A DNA stretch of 64,000 bases from Campylobacter sp. CCS1377 (GCF_040008265.1 NZ_CP155620.1:806001-870000); one strand, 5' to 3'. Positions 9,050 through 18,389 are shown, counted from the first letter of the stretch. Translations and numbers: made by a program. The notes: generated from the letters alone by a model not told the origin.

Positions 9050-9530
9050 AAGTGATATAATTTTATAATAATTTTAAATTAAAATAATTTTTTTATATTT
9101 TTGATAAAAAGATTAAGATGTATGCAAAATAATATTTGCTTAACCCTAAAAGTAAAAAACCGAAAAAGCTGAGAAACTATTATTTTACCAATACTAATAA
9201 TTATAAAATTTCATATGTTTTAATAGTTTAACTAATTTTTAAGTCTTATGAATAAAACAAATAAATTAATGTATTTAGTTTTATACTGTCTTCTTTTAAT
9301 AAAAAAAGAAATAGAGAATGAATTAGCAAATTGAATATAAAAAAGTAAAATGTATTTTTATTTTATTCTTTTTTAAATATTTTTATAAAAATGAATTTCT
9401 TTTTTTAGATTATAATGATAAATTATATTATTTTATATGGAGTGTTAAAAATTAATTTTTGAGAAAAAAACCGCTACCAAAACCGCTCCCTGAGTTTTTT
9501 AAAAATTTTAGAAAACACTTTGAAAAGTAA

Positions 9531-9618
9531 TGGTGCCCGAGGTCGGACTCGAACCGACACAAGGTTGCCCTTACCAGATTTTGAGTCTGGCGCGTCTACC
9601 AGTTTCACCACTTGGGCA
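9531..9618 (-). tRNA. tRNA-Leu (anticodon CAA), CCA encoded
   Basis: On the minus strand the gene begins TGCCCAAGTGGTGAAA and ends CGGGCA followed by an encoded CCA. The anticodon stem-loop CCAGA-CTCAAAA-TCTGG gives CAA. The T arm has GGTTCGAGTCC, and the long variable arm and 85-nt length (88 with CCA) fit tRNA-Leu. It marks the boundary between the AT-rich accessory island and the flgL core region, and tRNA 3' ends are common integration sites. No duplicated 3' end is visible inside this window. Confidence 0.95.
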
Positions 9619-9714
9619 TTCAAAAACAAAATTATAACTTTTTAAAATTAAAAAGGCTTTAAAAAGTTAAAAAATAATTAAAAAAGACGATAATTCTTTT
9701 AATATTAATTTTTA

Positions 9715-9728
9715 GGAACTCTTTTTGC
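9715..9728 (+). promoter_or_regulatory. Sigma-54 promoter of flgL (GG-N10-GC)
   Basis: The sequence AGGAAC...TTGCTT has GG at 9715-9716 and GC at 9727-9728 with exactly 10 nt between, the RpoN -24/-12 pattern. It is 32 bp upstream of the flgL ATG. In Campylobacter, hook-basal-body and hook-junction genes are controlled by RpoN with FlgSR, so the match agrees with the gene. Confidence 0.85.
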
Positions 9729-9760
9729 TTGTTTCTATGAATATTTTATAAGGAGCTTTT

Positions 9761-12022
9761 ATGCGCATTACGGATCAATTTACATTCAACAAAACTATTA
9801 CCAACACTCAAGGTGGTCAGTCTTCTTTATATAAAATTATGCAACAGCTTTCTTCGGGGAGCAAAATTCAAGACTCTTATGAAGATGCAAGTATTTATAT
9901 AGACAGTTCCAGACTTGAATATGAACTTGCAACTTTAGATCAGATCAGAGAAGCGACTAATTCAGCTATGGAAATGGCAAAAAATACCGATCAGGCTATA
10001 TCTGATATGATTAAATTGCTTGAACAATTTAAAGTAAAATTAGTCCAAGCTGCAAGTGATGGTAATTCTCAAACTTCAAGGGAGGCTATTGCAAAAGAAC
10101 TTACTAAAATTAAAGAAAGTATCATAAATTTAGCGAATACAAGCATTAATGGACAATATTTATTTTCTGGAAGTATGACAAATACTAAGCCTTTTGATCC
10201 TTGGGGAAATTATTATGGCAATGGTAATAATATGAGTGTGGTTACTGGCTCTGGAACTTCTGGAATTTATAACATTCCTGGTTGGGATTTATTTTTTAAG
10301 CCTGATAATGACTATAGCAAACACATTACTACCAATATAGGTTTAACCGATAATCGTTGGGGAGATAAGGATCATCCTGAACAACTAGGTATTTTAAATG
10401 GTGAATCCAAATGGTATCAATTTATTGGACAAGATTATGTGAAAGATGGTGGACTTGATCCTGATAAGGATTTTGTCTATGATGATACTCAGCTTGATTT
10501 TCCACCATCTTCAATGTTTATACAAGGTGTAAGACCTGATGGAACGAGTTTTAAAGCTACTATTAATATTGATAAAAATTCAGATATTAATTCTGTGTTA
10601 GAAAACATAGGGCAACTTTATGGCAATACAGCGGATAATAAAGTCGTAGAAGTTACTTTAAATGATAGCGGGCAAATAGAGATTAAAAATTTAAAAGAGG
10701 GCAATAGTTCTTTAGATTTTCATGCAGTGGCTTTAACCCCGCAGTTTGATGATAAAGCGGAGCTTGAAGAAGTTAGAGCAGCCGCAGAAGCTGCTGGCTT
10801 AAGTATGGAAGATGTAACCAATATGGTTATGACTGAAGCAGTGCGTGGGGGTAATGCAACTGGTGGTGCTGATCTTAATGATATTCAAAGTCCGGTTACT
10901 ATTACAATCAATGGTCAGCAGTTTGAAATTGATGTGCATCAAAATGATTTTATAAAAAGTAAGGCTACGGATAATAATGGAAATCCTGCCGATGGTGCAG
11001 ATTATGATAATATTTATTTCGAGCAAGATGGAAATAAAGTTTTTGGCAATGTCTCGCAGATAAAAAATGGTACAAGTGAGTATGCTACTGATGATACGAA
11101 ATTAAGTGAAGTTCTTGCCAATGCAGACAAAAGTATGACAGGACAAGTGCTTAATCTTAAAGTAACTTCAAAAGGTGGTAATGAATATGATGTTACTATA
11201 GATCTGGAAAATTCAATGGTAAGTTATCCAGATCCTAATAATCCAGGACAAACTATAAGTTTTCCTATTACTCACACGAAAACGGTTGGAAATTCCACCC
11301 AAGGAGTGATTACAGGATCAGAAGATATCACTTATAGACAACTTAATGATATCATAGGAATGTTTGCAACAGATAATATGCCAAAAACAAGCATTGCTGT
11401 AGCTCCTGATGGAAGTATTTCAGATGCGGATTATCAAACTTTACAAAATGGTATTAATAATTCTAAGGGGCAGGTAGAAGTTGGTTTAGATTATGAAGGT
11501 CGTATTACTATCACTGATAAGCTTTCTACAAATACTAATATTAAAATTGCTTTAAGTGATGCAAATTCTAATAAGGGATTTCCACCAGCAGGACAAAGTA
11601 CTAATGGTTCTGGTTTTGTTTTTAATGCAAATAATTCTTTAGTGATTGATGAGCCAAATGTAGATTTGATTAAAGATCTTGATGATATGATTGATGCGGT
11701 TTTAGCGGGAAATATGAGAGCAGATGGTAATAGCGAAGATCCTAGAAATACTGGTATGCAAGGCGGAATCGAAAGGCTTGATCATTTGCTAGATCATTTA
11801 AGAAAACAACATACTATAGTGGGCGCTTATACTAATCATTTAGAGCAAACTAATACAAGAGCCACTTTTTTAAGCGTAAATGTACAGACTATAAAGTCTA
11901 ATGTAATTGATGCAGATTATGTTGAAACTATGATGAATTTAATGCAAACACAAATGGCTTATCAAGCTACCATGAAGGCTTCTACAACCATAGCTCAAAT
12001 GAGTTTATTAAACTATATGTAA
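9761..12022 (+). CDS. flgL: Flagellar hook-filament junction protein FlgL (HAP3)
   Basis: A 753-residue secreted flagellar protein that joins hook to filament. The N-terminus MRITDQFTFNKTI with QQLSSGSKIQDSYEDAS and the C-terminus (HTIVGAYTNHLEQTNTRATFLSVNVQTIKSNVIDADYVETMMNLMQ...) are the conserved flagellin-like D0/D1 helices needed for type III export and axial packing. The long middle is a variable surface-exposed region, larger than the ~300 residues of enterobacterial FlgL but as expected for Campylobacter. It has a perfect AAGGAG Shine-Dalgarno 5 nt before ATG and a sigma-54 box upstream. It was formerly called flaD in Campylobacter. The gene stands alone between tRNA-Leu (opposite strand) and ftsK. 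Confidence 0.95.
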   Translation: MRITDQFTFNKTITNTQGGQSSLYKIMQQLSSGSKIQDSYEDASIYIDSSRLEYELATLDQIREATNSAMEMAKNTDQAISDMIKLLEQFKVKLVQAASDGNSQTSREAIAKELTKIKESIINLANTSINGQYLFSGSMTNTKPFDPWGNYYGNGNNMSVVTGSGTSGIYNIPGWDLFFKPDNDYSKHITTNIGLTDNRWGDKDHPEQLGILNGESKWYQFIGQDYVKDGGLDPDKDFVYDDTQLDFPPSSMFIQGVRPDGTSFKATINIDKNSDINSVLENIGQLYGNTADNKVVEVTLNDSGQIEIKNLKEGNSSLDFHAVALTPQFDDKAELEEVRAAAEAAGLSMEDVTNMVMTEAVRGGNATGGADLNDIQSPVTITINGQQFEIDVHQNDFIKSKATDNNGNPADGADYDNIYFEQDGNKVFGNVSQIKNGTSEYATDDTKLSEVLANADKSMTGQVLNLKVTSKGGNEYDVTIDLENSMVSYPDPNNPGQTISFPITHTKTVGNSTQGVITGSEDITYRQLNDIIGMFATDNMPKTSIAVAPDGSISDADYQTLQNGINNSKGQVEVGLDYEGRITITDKLSTNTNIKIALSDANSNKGFPPAGQSTNGSGFVFNANNSLVIDEPNVDLIKDLDDMIDAVLAGNMRADGNSEDPRNTGMQGGIERLDHLLDHLRKQHTIVGAYTNHLEQTNTRATFLSVNVQTIKSNVIDADYVETMMNLMQTQMAYQATMKASTTIAQMSLLNYM

Positions 12023-12030
12023 TTTTTTGT

Positions 12031-12036
12031 TATAAT
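12031..12036 (+). promoter_or_regulatory. -10 box (TATAAT) for ftsK
   Basis: TTTTTTGTTATAATAG lies just after the flgL stop. The preceding T-rich tract and perfect TATAAT match Campylobacter sigma-70 promoters, which lack a -35 box. Transcription would begin about 20 nt before the likely ftsK start. Confidence 0.65.
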
Positions 12037-12062
12037 AGCTTCTTTTAAAAAAAGGATTTCCA

Positions 12063-14777
12063 ATCAAAAAAGAAGCTATTTTTATCGCAATAAGTTTTGT
12101 TATTTTTATTTCAAGTATTTGTGCTTTTTTTGAAGATGCTAACAAAATAATATTATTTTTTGGCTTTTTATCTTTATTCTTTAAAAAATTTTCTTTTTTG
12201 TATTATATGGCTTTTTTTGGTTTAAATTATTTTTTTTATAAAAACGATTATAATTTTAAGCAAATTTCAAAATACTACTATTTAGCGTTGGGATTGATTT
12301 TTTTCTTCAGTATGATTTTAATCAATTTGTATGATCAAAATTTAGGATATAGCACTTATGTTTATAAAGGCTTTGCATTTGTGCTAGGACGCACTTTGAG
12401 TGCATTTTTGGCCTTTTTTGTAATTGTTTTGAGTGTTGTTTTTTTGGCAAAAGATTTTTTAAAAGAACTTTTTGATATTTCTTTTGTTAAAAAAGATTTT
12501 ATACAAAATGATATAACTTTGCTAAAAGAAAAAGAAGAAAATAAAGAGCCTATAGAAATTCAAACAGAACAGATTCAAGACAAAGATGAAAAATATATCA
12601 AAGAAGAAGCGCAAGAAATAAAAATGCAAGAAAATGATAGCGAAGAGCCAAAAAGCATTGTGGAGCAAATTAAAAATACTTCGCAACAGATTCAAGATGG
12701 ATTTGCTGATTTTGTAAATAAGGCAAGCAAAAATAAAATTTATTATGAAAATATTACAGAAGAAGAGGAGGAAGCAGTGATTCCGGAAAAATTTTTAAAA
12801 CACAGAAGCATTGAAGATATCAAAAAGCGTTTAAATGAAACAGATATTAGCAATCTTGATGAACCAAGTTATAAAAGAAAAAATATTCTTTTAAACCCTT
12901 TGCAAGATAATAAACCTCGTTTTTTTAAAAAACAGCTTGAAAATCAAAATTTAAATGCAAATTCCCAGCCAAGTGTCAGGATTTTGGCTTCAAATTATAT
13001 GGTGCAAAACTTAAACACTCCAAATTTAAATACAATCACCCAAAAAGATAATCAAGAAAAACAAGAAATTAAAAACAAGGAAATTGATATAGAATTTTAT
13101 AAACCTAAGCAAAATTTACCTATAGTTGAAGAATTATTAGAAGAAAAAATTCAAGAAGATAAAGAAGAACAAAATTTAAATCAAACTCAAATGCAAGAGC
13201 TTATTTTAAATGAAAACGAGCAAGAAATTTTAGAGCAAGAAATCATTTCGAATGAAAATTCAACACAGGTTGCACCTATTGCACCTAAATTTAAAAGTGT
13301 GATTTTAAAAGAATTAAGTGGAAATAAAGCTTTATTAAATGAGTTAGAGCAGGGTCAAATGCAAAAACCCAAGGATTTTGAGTTACCAAGTTTGGATTTT
13401 TTGGCTTCTCCTTTGCAAAATACTACCGAGATAAACGAAGAAGAAATTGATAAGAAAATTTATGATTTATTGGAAAAATTGCGTCGTTTTAAAATAGGTG
13501 GTGATGTTATTAGTACTTATGCGGGTCCTGTTGTGACTACTTTTGAATTTAGACCTGCTGCGGATGTAAAAGTAAGTAGAATTTTAAATTTGCAAGATGA
13601 CTTAGCTATGGCTTTAAAAGCAGAATCTATACGCATACAAGCACCAATTCCAGGTAAAGATGTGGTAGGCATTGAAGTGCCAAATGCGAAAATTGAAACT
13701 ATATATTTAAGAGAAATTTTAGAAAGTGAAGTATTTAAAAACGCTAAAAGCCCTTTGACTATAGCTTTGGGTAAGGATATAGTGGGAAATGCTTTTGTAA
13801 CCGATCTTAAAAAACTTCCGCATTTACTCATTGCAGGAACAACGGGAAGCGGAAAAAGCGTGGGGATAAATTCTATGCTTTTAAGTCTTTTATATCGCAA
13901 CTCTCCTAAAACTTTGCGTTTGATGATGATAGATCCAAAAATGCTTGAATTTAGCATTTACAATGAAATCCCGCATCTTTTAATCCCTGTTATCACAGAT
14001 CCTAAAAAAGCGGTTAATGCACTTTCAAATATGGTCGCTGAAATGGAAAGACGCTATCGCTTGATGGCTGAAGCAAAAACTAAAAACATAGAAAATTACA
14101 ATGAAAAAATACGAGAATTAGGAGGCGAAGAATTGCCTTTTATTGTTGTCATTATCGATGAGTTAGCGGATTTGATGATGACCGCAGGCAAGGATGTGGA
14201 ATTTTATATAGGTCGCTTGGCGCAAATGGCAAGGGCGAGTGGAATTCATCTAATTGTAGCTACACAACGCCCTTCAGTTGATGTTGTAACAGGACTTATT
14301 AAGGCAAATTTACCAAGTAGAATTTCTTATAAAGTGGGACAAAAAATTGATTCTAAAGTCATCTTGGACGCTATGGGAGCTGAGAGTTTATTAGGAAGAG
14401 GGGATTGTCTTTTTACTCCACCAGGAACAAGTAATATAGTGCGTTTACATGCTCCATTTGCTAGCGAGAATGAAATAGAAAAAATTGTTGAGTTTTTAAA
14501 ATCCCAACAAACAGTGCAATACGATGAGAGTTTTTTAAAAGATGAGCAAAGTAGTGGTATAGGTGCTGATTTATCCGCTTTAAATTCAGATGAAATTGAT
14601 GAATTATACGAAGATGCTAAACGCGTGATTTTAGAGGATGGTAAAACAAGTATTTCTTATTTGCAACGCCGTTTAAAGATAGGCTATAATAGGGCAGCAA
14701 ATATCATAGAACAGCTTACTCAAGGCGGTATTTTAAGTGAGCCTGATGCTAAGGGACAAAGAGAAATTTTAATATAA
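12063..14777 (+). CDS. ftsK: DNA translocase FtsK, probable ATC start
   Basis: Membrane-anchored ATPase that pumps chromosome ends through the division septum and activates XerH/dif recombination. Walker A GTTGSGKS lies at about residue 592, followed by VVIIDELADLMM (Walker B) and TQRPSVDVVTG. The C-terminal gamma winged helix (SYLQRRLKIGYNRAANIIEQL) binds KOPS-like DNA. The linker is Glu/Gln-rich. The first standard start is TTG at 12198, but the same frame is open upstream from the stop at 12036 and encodes two hydrophobic segments (AIFIAISFVIFISSICAFF and KIILFFGFLSLFFKKF) needed for the usual four-helix N-terminus. AAAGGA at 12051-12056 lies 6-7 nt before ATC at 12063, so I place the start there, giving 904 residues. 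No ATG, GTG or TTG exists in that upstream frame. Confidence 0.9.
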   Translation: MKKEAIFIAISFVIFISSICAFFEDANKIILFFGFLSLFFKKFSFLYYMAFFGLNYFFYKNDYNFKQISKYYYLALGLIFFFSMILINLYDQNLGYSTYVYKGFAFVLGRTLSAFLAFFVIVLSVVFLAKDFLKELFDISFVKKDFIQNDITLLKEKEENKEPIEIQTEQIQDKDEKYIKEEAQEIKMQENDSEEPKSIVEQIKNTSQQIQDGFADFVNKASKNKIYYENITEEEEEAVIPEKFLKHRSIEDIKKRLNETDISNLDEPSYKRKNILLNPLQDNKPRFFKKQLENQNLNANSQPSVRILASNYMVQNLNTPNLNTITQKDNQEKQEIKNKEIDIEFYKPKQNLPIVEELLEEKIQEDKEEQNLNQTQMQELILNENEQEILEQEIISNENSTQVAPIAPKFKSVILKELSGNKALLNELEQGQMQKPKDFELPSLDFLASPLQNTTEINEEEIDKKIYDLLEKLRRFKIGGDVISTYAGPVVTTFEFRPAADVKVSRILNLQDDLAMALKAESIRIQAPIPGKDVVGIEVPNAKIETIYLREILESEVFKNAKSPLTIALGKDIVGNAFVTDLKKLPHLLIAGTTGSGKSVGINSMLLSLLYRNSPKTLRLMMIDPKMLEFSIYNEIPHLLIPVITDPKKAVNALSNMVAEMERRYRLMAEAKTKNIENYNEKIRELGGEELPFIVVIIDELADLMMTAGKDVEFYIGRLAQMARASGIHLIVATQRPSVDVVTGLIKANLPSRISYKVGQKIDSKVILDAMGAESLLGRGDCLFTPPGTSNIVRLHAPFASENEIEKIVEFLKSQQTVQYDESFLKDEQSSGIGADLSALNSDEIDELYEDAKRVILEDGKTSISYLQRRLKIGYNRAANIIEQLTQGGILSEPDAKGQREILI

Positions 14778-14807
14778 TTTCAAATAAATTTATTAGAAAA
14801 TATTAGC

Positions 14808-14813
14808 TATAAT
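14808..14813 (+). promoter_or_regulatory. -10 box (TATAAT) for lepB
   Basis: GCTATAATTGCG lies 35 nt upstream of the lepB ATG in the short gap after ftsK. It is a perfect TATAAT behind an AT-rich tract. Confidence 0.6.
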
Positions 14814-14847
14814 TGCGTTTTTTGATTTTAATAAAGGAAAGTTTTAT

Positions 14848-15696
14848 ATGGAAAAAATAAAAAAAATTTATAAATTTTCTCAGTCTTGGACGGGGACTGT
14901 TATTATTGTTTTGCTCATTATTTTCTTTTTTATTCAAGCTTTTGTTATTCCGACAGGCTCGATGAAAAATACACTTTTAGTTGGAGATTTTTTATTTGTT
15001 AAAAAATTCAGCTATGGGGTGCCAACACCGCATATTCCTTTTTTGGAAATTCCTATATTGCCAGATTTTGATGAAGATGGACATTTAATTAAGGCTCAAG
15101 GTCCAAAAAGAGGCGATATAGTTGTGTTTAGAAATCCAAGAAATCCTAAAGAACATTATGTCAAGCGTTGTGTAGCTAAAGGTGGCGATGAAGTTGTGTT
15201 TGCTAATAAAACCTTATATATTAGAATGAGTGAAGGTGATGAGTATATGAAAGAAAATTATGCCAAAAATCTTGTTTGGATAGAGAATAAGCTTTTTGTA
15301 AAAGAACCTTATTCACAAAAAGGAATTCATTATGATGATAGGGTTAATACTGAAGCTACATTTTTAAAACACTTAATAGGTAATGATTTGGCGATGAAAC
15401 CTGTAATTATTGATGGTTTTGGTGAAGTAGGTTATAGCGGAGGAAATGCTTATTATTATGAAGTAAGCGAGGATGAGTATTTTATGGTGGGCGATAATAG
15501 GGATCATTCTTATGATAGTCGTTTTTGGGGAGCAGTGCCTTATAAATTTATTGTTGGAAAACCTTGGTTTGTGTATTTTTCTTGGGATGAGCAAAAACTA
15601 GTAAGGTGGGATAGAATAGGGCGTTTTATGGATACTTTGGAAAATAATGAAAAATTTATTCGTTACCATGAAAGCGATTTAGACGCCTTAGAATAA
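14848..15696 (+). CDS. lepB: Signal peptidase I
   Basis: A 282-residue inner-membrane protease that removes signal peptides from Sec- and Tat-exported proteins. One N-terminal membrane helix (about 17-34) is followed by IPTGSMKNTL with the catalytic Ser38. The catalytic lysine is K106 in EHYVKRCVAKGGD. Box E, VGDNRDHSYDSRFWG, lies at about 217-231. AAAGGA precedes the ATG. It is called lepP in C. jejuni. It is followed after 3 nt by an MFS transporter gene, so the two are probably co-transcribed. Confidence 0.95.
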   Translation: MEKIKKIYKFSQSWTGTVIIVLLIIFFFIQAFVIPTGSMKNTLLVGDFLFVKKFSYGVPTPHIPFLEIPILPDFDEDGHLIKAQGPKRGDIVVFRNPRNPKEHYVKRCVAKGGDEVVFANKTLYIRMSEGDEYMKENYAKNLVWIENKLFVKEPYSQKGIHYDDRVNTEATFLKHLIGNDLAMKPVIIDGFGEVGYSGGNAYYYEVSEDEYFMVGDNRDHSYDSRFWGAVPYKFIVGKPWFVYFSWDEQKLVRWDRIGRFMDTLENNEKFIRYHESDLDALE

Positions 15697-15699
15697 CAA

Positions 15700-16887
15700 A
15701 TGAATTCAGTAAATCTTCTCTCTTGGCTGAATTTTTTCATTGCTGATGTTAGAGATGGTTTGGGTCCATTTTTGGGGATTTTTTTAAAAAATCACGGCTT
15801 TTTAGAAGGTCAAATCGGACTTATAAATTCTTTGGCTTCTTTTAGTGCTTTGGTATTTGGCTTGCCTTTTGGAATTTTGATAGATAAAACGCTAAAAAAA
15901 CGCTTTATTGTCGGTTTTTGCATTTTTTTAATTATTATTGCCGTTTCTTTAAATTATTTTTTTGCAAATTTTACTTTTACTTTATTAGCACAAATTGGTA
16001 TTGCTTTAAGTGGAGCTTTTTTAGGTCCAGCATTTTGTGCTATTACCTTAGGTGTTGTGGGTTTAAATCATTATGCTAAACAAACAGCAAAAAATGAAAT
16101 TTATAAACATTTTGGAACACTTTTTGGTGCGATTTTAAGCTTTTTTTGTGCGTATTTTTATGGCATTGCTTCTATTTTTATGATTACAGCTTTAATGGGT
16201 ATAATTTCTTTGTTTTTACTGTCTTTGCTTAAAGAAAAATCCATTAACCATAAAATAGCAAGAGGTGAGTTAAAACATATTAAAAAAGAAAGCTTGCTTA
16301 AGTCTTTAATGGATAAAAGAGTGCTTTTGTTGTCTTTTGTAATGTTTTGCTTTCATTTGAGTAATGCTTATATGCTGCCTTTGCTTAGTCAAAGAGCACA
16401 TAGTATGGGCGTAGATTCAAGCGGTGCTTATGCAGCTTTAACGATAATGATCGCGCAAGGCACTATGATAATAGTGGTGTTTATGTGTTCTAAATTTATC
16501 CTTAAAAAACATGATTTTAAAATTTATTTTTATCTGATTTTTATATCTTTACTTGAGCTTATTATAAGAGGTTTTGTAGCGGCTAATTTTACTCATATTG
16601 TGGCTATGGTTTTTGTGCAAATTTTAGATGGCATTGGTGCGGGTATTACGGGAGTGATTTTGCCTATTATGGTGGCTAAAATTTTATTGGGTAGTGGTCA
16701 TGTGAATGCAGGATTTTCTTTGGTGCTTATAAGCGGTGGCGTAGGAGGAGCTTTAAGTGCCATGATAGCTGGATTTATTGCTCAAAATTATAATTTTTTC
16801 TATGCTTATATTTTTCTTGCTTTTATAGCATTCATTGGTTTGTTGTTTTGGACTTTAAGTTTTAGGTGGTTTTATCTAGAAAAATAA
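15700..16887 (+). CDS. MFS family transporter
   Basis: A 395-residue inner-membrane protein with about 12 hydrophobic helices. Near the N-terminus, NFFIADVRDGLGPFLGIFL and the cytoplasmic-loop motif GLPFGILIDKTLKKR (motif A type) identify the major facilitator superfamily. The substrate is not evident; the family includes drug and sugar-phosphate exporters. It begins 3 nt after lepB without a clear Shine-Dalgarno, so it is probably translated by coupling. Confidence 0.8.
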   Translation: MNSVNLLSWLNFFIADVRDGLGPFLGIFLKNHGFLEGQIGLINSLASFSALVFGLPFGILIDKTLKKRFIVGFCIFLIIIAVSLNYFFANFTFTLLAQIGIALSGAFLGPAFCAITLGVVGLNHYAKQTAKNEIYKHFGTLFGAILSFFCAYFYGIASIFMITALMGIISLFLLSLLKEKSINHKIARGELKHIKKESLLKSLMDKRVLLLSFVMFCFHLSNAYMLPLLSQRAHSMGVDSSGAYAALTIMIAQGTMIIVVFMCSKFILKKHDFKIYFYLIFISLLELIIRGFVAANFTHIVAMVFVQILDGIGAGITGVILPIMVAKILLGSGHVNAGFSLVLISGGVGGALSAMIAGFIAQNYNFFYAYIFLAFIAFIGLLFWTLSFRWFYLEK

Positions 16888-16924
16888 AATTAAGGAGTAA
16901 AAATACTTTTTGTAAATATGATAA

Positions 16925-17006
16925 TATAATTACAACTTAGATGGAGAAAGTATCACTGAGTTTAGGAAAAATAATGCTAAATTTATAAAGCTTTAAGAGC
17001 TTTTTT
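16925..17006 (+). ncRNA. Candidate small RNA between MFS gene and murC
   Basis: A perfect TATAAT at 16925-16930 predicts a start near 16936-16938. About 50 nt later AAAGCT-TTAAG-AGCTTT followed by TTTATATTTT forms a terminator-like hairpin (16987-17003). The result is a free-standing transcript of about 70 nt ending before murC. A 15-codon frame (ATG at 16941, start MEKVSL) lies inside but has no Shine-Dalgarno. It is not SRP, 6S or tmRNA by sequence. Confidence 0.4.
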
Positions 17007-17073
17007 ATATTTTAGTTTTAGTAAAAAAATGCTAAAATTTAGCCTTTAAATTTTGATAATATTTGAGGCAAAA

Positions 17074-18369
17074 ATGCAAAAAATTCATTTCATAGGCATA
17101 GGTGGTATAGGAATTTCCGCACTAGCAAGATTTTTAAAAGAAAAAGGTTTTTTAATAAGCGGAAGCGATCTAAAAGAAAGTAAAATCACCAAAGATTTGC
17201 AAAATGAAGGCGTAGAAGTAAAAATCCCGCATCATAAAGATAATATTTTAGGTAAGGATTTAGTGATTTATTCCGCAGCAATTAAAGAAGAAAACCCCGA
17301 ATTCAAACATGCCAAAGAACTTGGTATAAAATGCCTTTCAAGAAAAGAGGCTTTGCCACTCATCTTAGAAGATAAATGCGTTTTTGCGGTTGCTGGAGCA
17401 CATGGGAAAAGCACGACTTCAAGCATTTTAGCATCTTTAATCCCTGATGCGTCGGTGATTATTGGAGCGATTTTAAAAGAATTTGGGTCTAATATGATCT
17501 ATAAAGAAAGCAAAAATTTAATCTTTGAAGCCGATGAGAGTGATAGTTCTTTTTTAAATTCAAATCCACATCTAGCTATTGTTACAAACGCAGAAGCAGA
17601 GCATTTAGATCATTATGGTAATGAAGTTTGCAGACTTCACAAGGCTTATGATGATTTTTTGGACTTAGCTAAAATTCGCGTGATTAACGTAGAAGATGAG
17701 TATTTAAGGGAATATAAGCAAGAAGCTACTCGGCTTTATCCTAGCAAAGACATTAAAAATTGCACCATGTGTATAGAAAATTTCAAGCCATATACAAGTT
17801 TTGAGCTTAAAAATTTAGGCAGATTTAGTGTTTTTGGTATGGGAGAGCATGTAGCAATCGACGCAGCTTTAGCGATTTTAGCAGCGCTTAATTATGAAAA
17901 TATAGAAAATATCAGAAAAAGATTAAAAAATTATCAAGGCATTAAAAAGCGTTTTGATATTTTGCACGCTGATGAAACTTTAGCTCTCATTGATGATTAT
18001 GGTCATCATCCAACCGAGATAAAAGCTACTTTAAAAGCTGCAAAAGAATATGCAAGATTAGCGGGGTATTCTAAAATCACAGCTATTTTTGAGCCTCATC
18101 GCTATACGCGTTTAGTGGCAAATTTAAATGAATTTGCAAAGGCTTTTGAAGGAGTCGATGAGCTTGTAATTTTGCCTGTATATAGTGCAGGAGAAGAAAA
18201 AATCGAGCTTGATTTAAAAGCAGTTTTTCCTAAAGCTTTATTTATAGATGATATTAAAAGAGAAGGAAAATTTTTAGTTGCTTCAAAGGGACAAGTTTTT
18301 GATAAAGGGCTTATCATTGGCTTTGGTGCAGGAGATATTAGTAATAAATTAAGACAAAATGGCGAATGA
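17074..18369 (+). CDS. murC: UDP-N-acetylmuramate--L-alanine ligase
   Basis: A cytoplasmic ATP-dependent ligase that adds L-Ala to UDP-MurNAc, the first peptide-stem step of peptidoglycan synthesis. The N-terminus is MQKIHFIGIGGIGISALARF (UDP-binding). The ATP loop GAHGKSTTSS lies at about residue 110, then EADESDSSF and the C-domain DDYGHHPTEI and FEPHRYTR. The start is taken at ATG 17074, with GAGG 5 nt upstream, rather than an ATG 21 nt earlier, because family proteins begin at this methionine. 431 residues is normal for epsilonproteobacteria. mutS2 follows 20 nt after the stop. Confidence 0.95.
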   Translation: MQKIHFIGIGGIGISALARFLKEKGFLISGSDLKESKITKDLQNEGVEVKIPHHKDNILGKDLVIYSAAIKEENPEFKHAKELGIKCLSRKEALPLILEDKCVFAVAGAHGKSTTSSILASLIPDASVIIGAILKEFGSNMIYKESKNLIFEADESDSSFLNSNPHLAIVTNAEAEHLDHYGNEVCRLHKAYDDFLDLAKIRVINVEDEYLREYKQEATRLYPSKDIKNCTMCIENFKPYTSFELKNLGRFSVFGMGEHVAIDAALAILAALNYENIENIRKRLKNYQGIKKRFDILHADETLALIDDYGHHPTEIKATLKAAKEYARLAGYSKITAIFEPHRYTRLVANLNEFAKAFEGVDELVILPVYSAGEEKIELDLKAVFPKALFIDDIKREGKFLVASKGQVFDKGLIIGFGAGDISNKLRQNGE

Positions 18370-18389
18370 AAAAATAGTAAAGATAATCA

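Larger units (their letters stand above)
8416..9530. other. 1.1-kb AT-rich intergenic region between the island and tRNA-Leu
   Basis: It has no ordinary-sized gene. It contains a 15-bp direct repeat (8484-8498 and 8631-8645), a type I toxin-like small gene bracketed by a perfect 20-bp inverted repeat (8881-9049), a possible 28-residue hydrophobic peptide frame on the plus strand at 9248-9334 with no Shine-Dalgarno, and a short CCGCT repeat (9470-9490) just before the tRNA 3' end. The base composition and lack of long frames suggest remnants of a mobile element joined to the tRNA. Confidence 0.6.

Noticed and set aside
13517-13957. 146-codon minus-strand frame inside ftsK
   Set aside because: Antisense to the conserved FtsK motor; composition is that of a complement of coding sequence. 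The similar antisense frames in mutS2, thiG, mnmG and guaB were dropped for the same reason.
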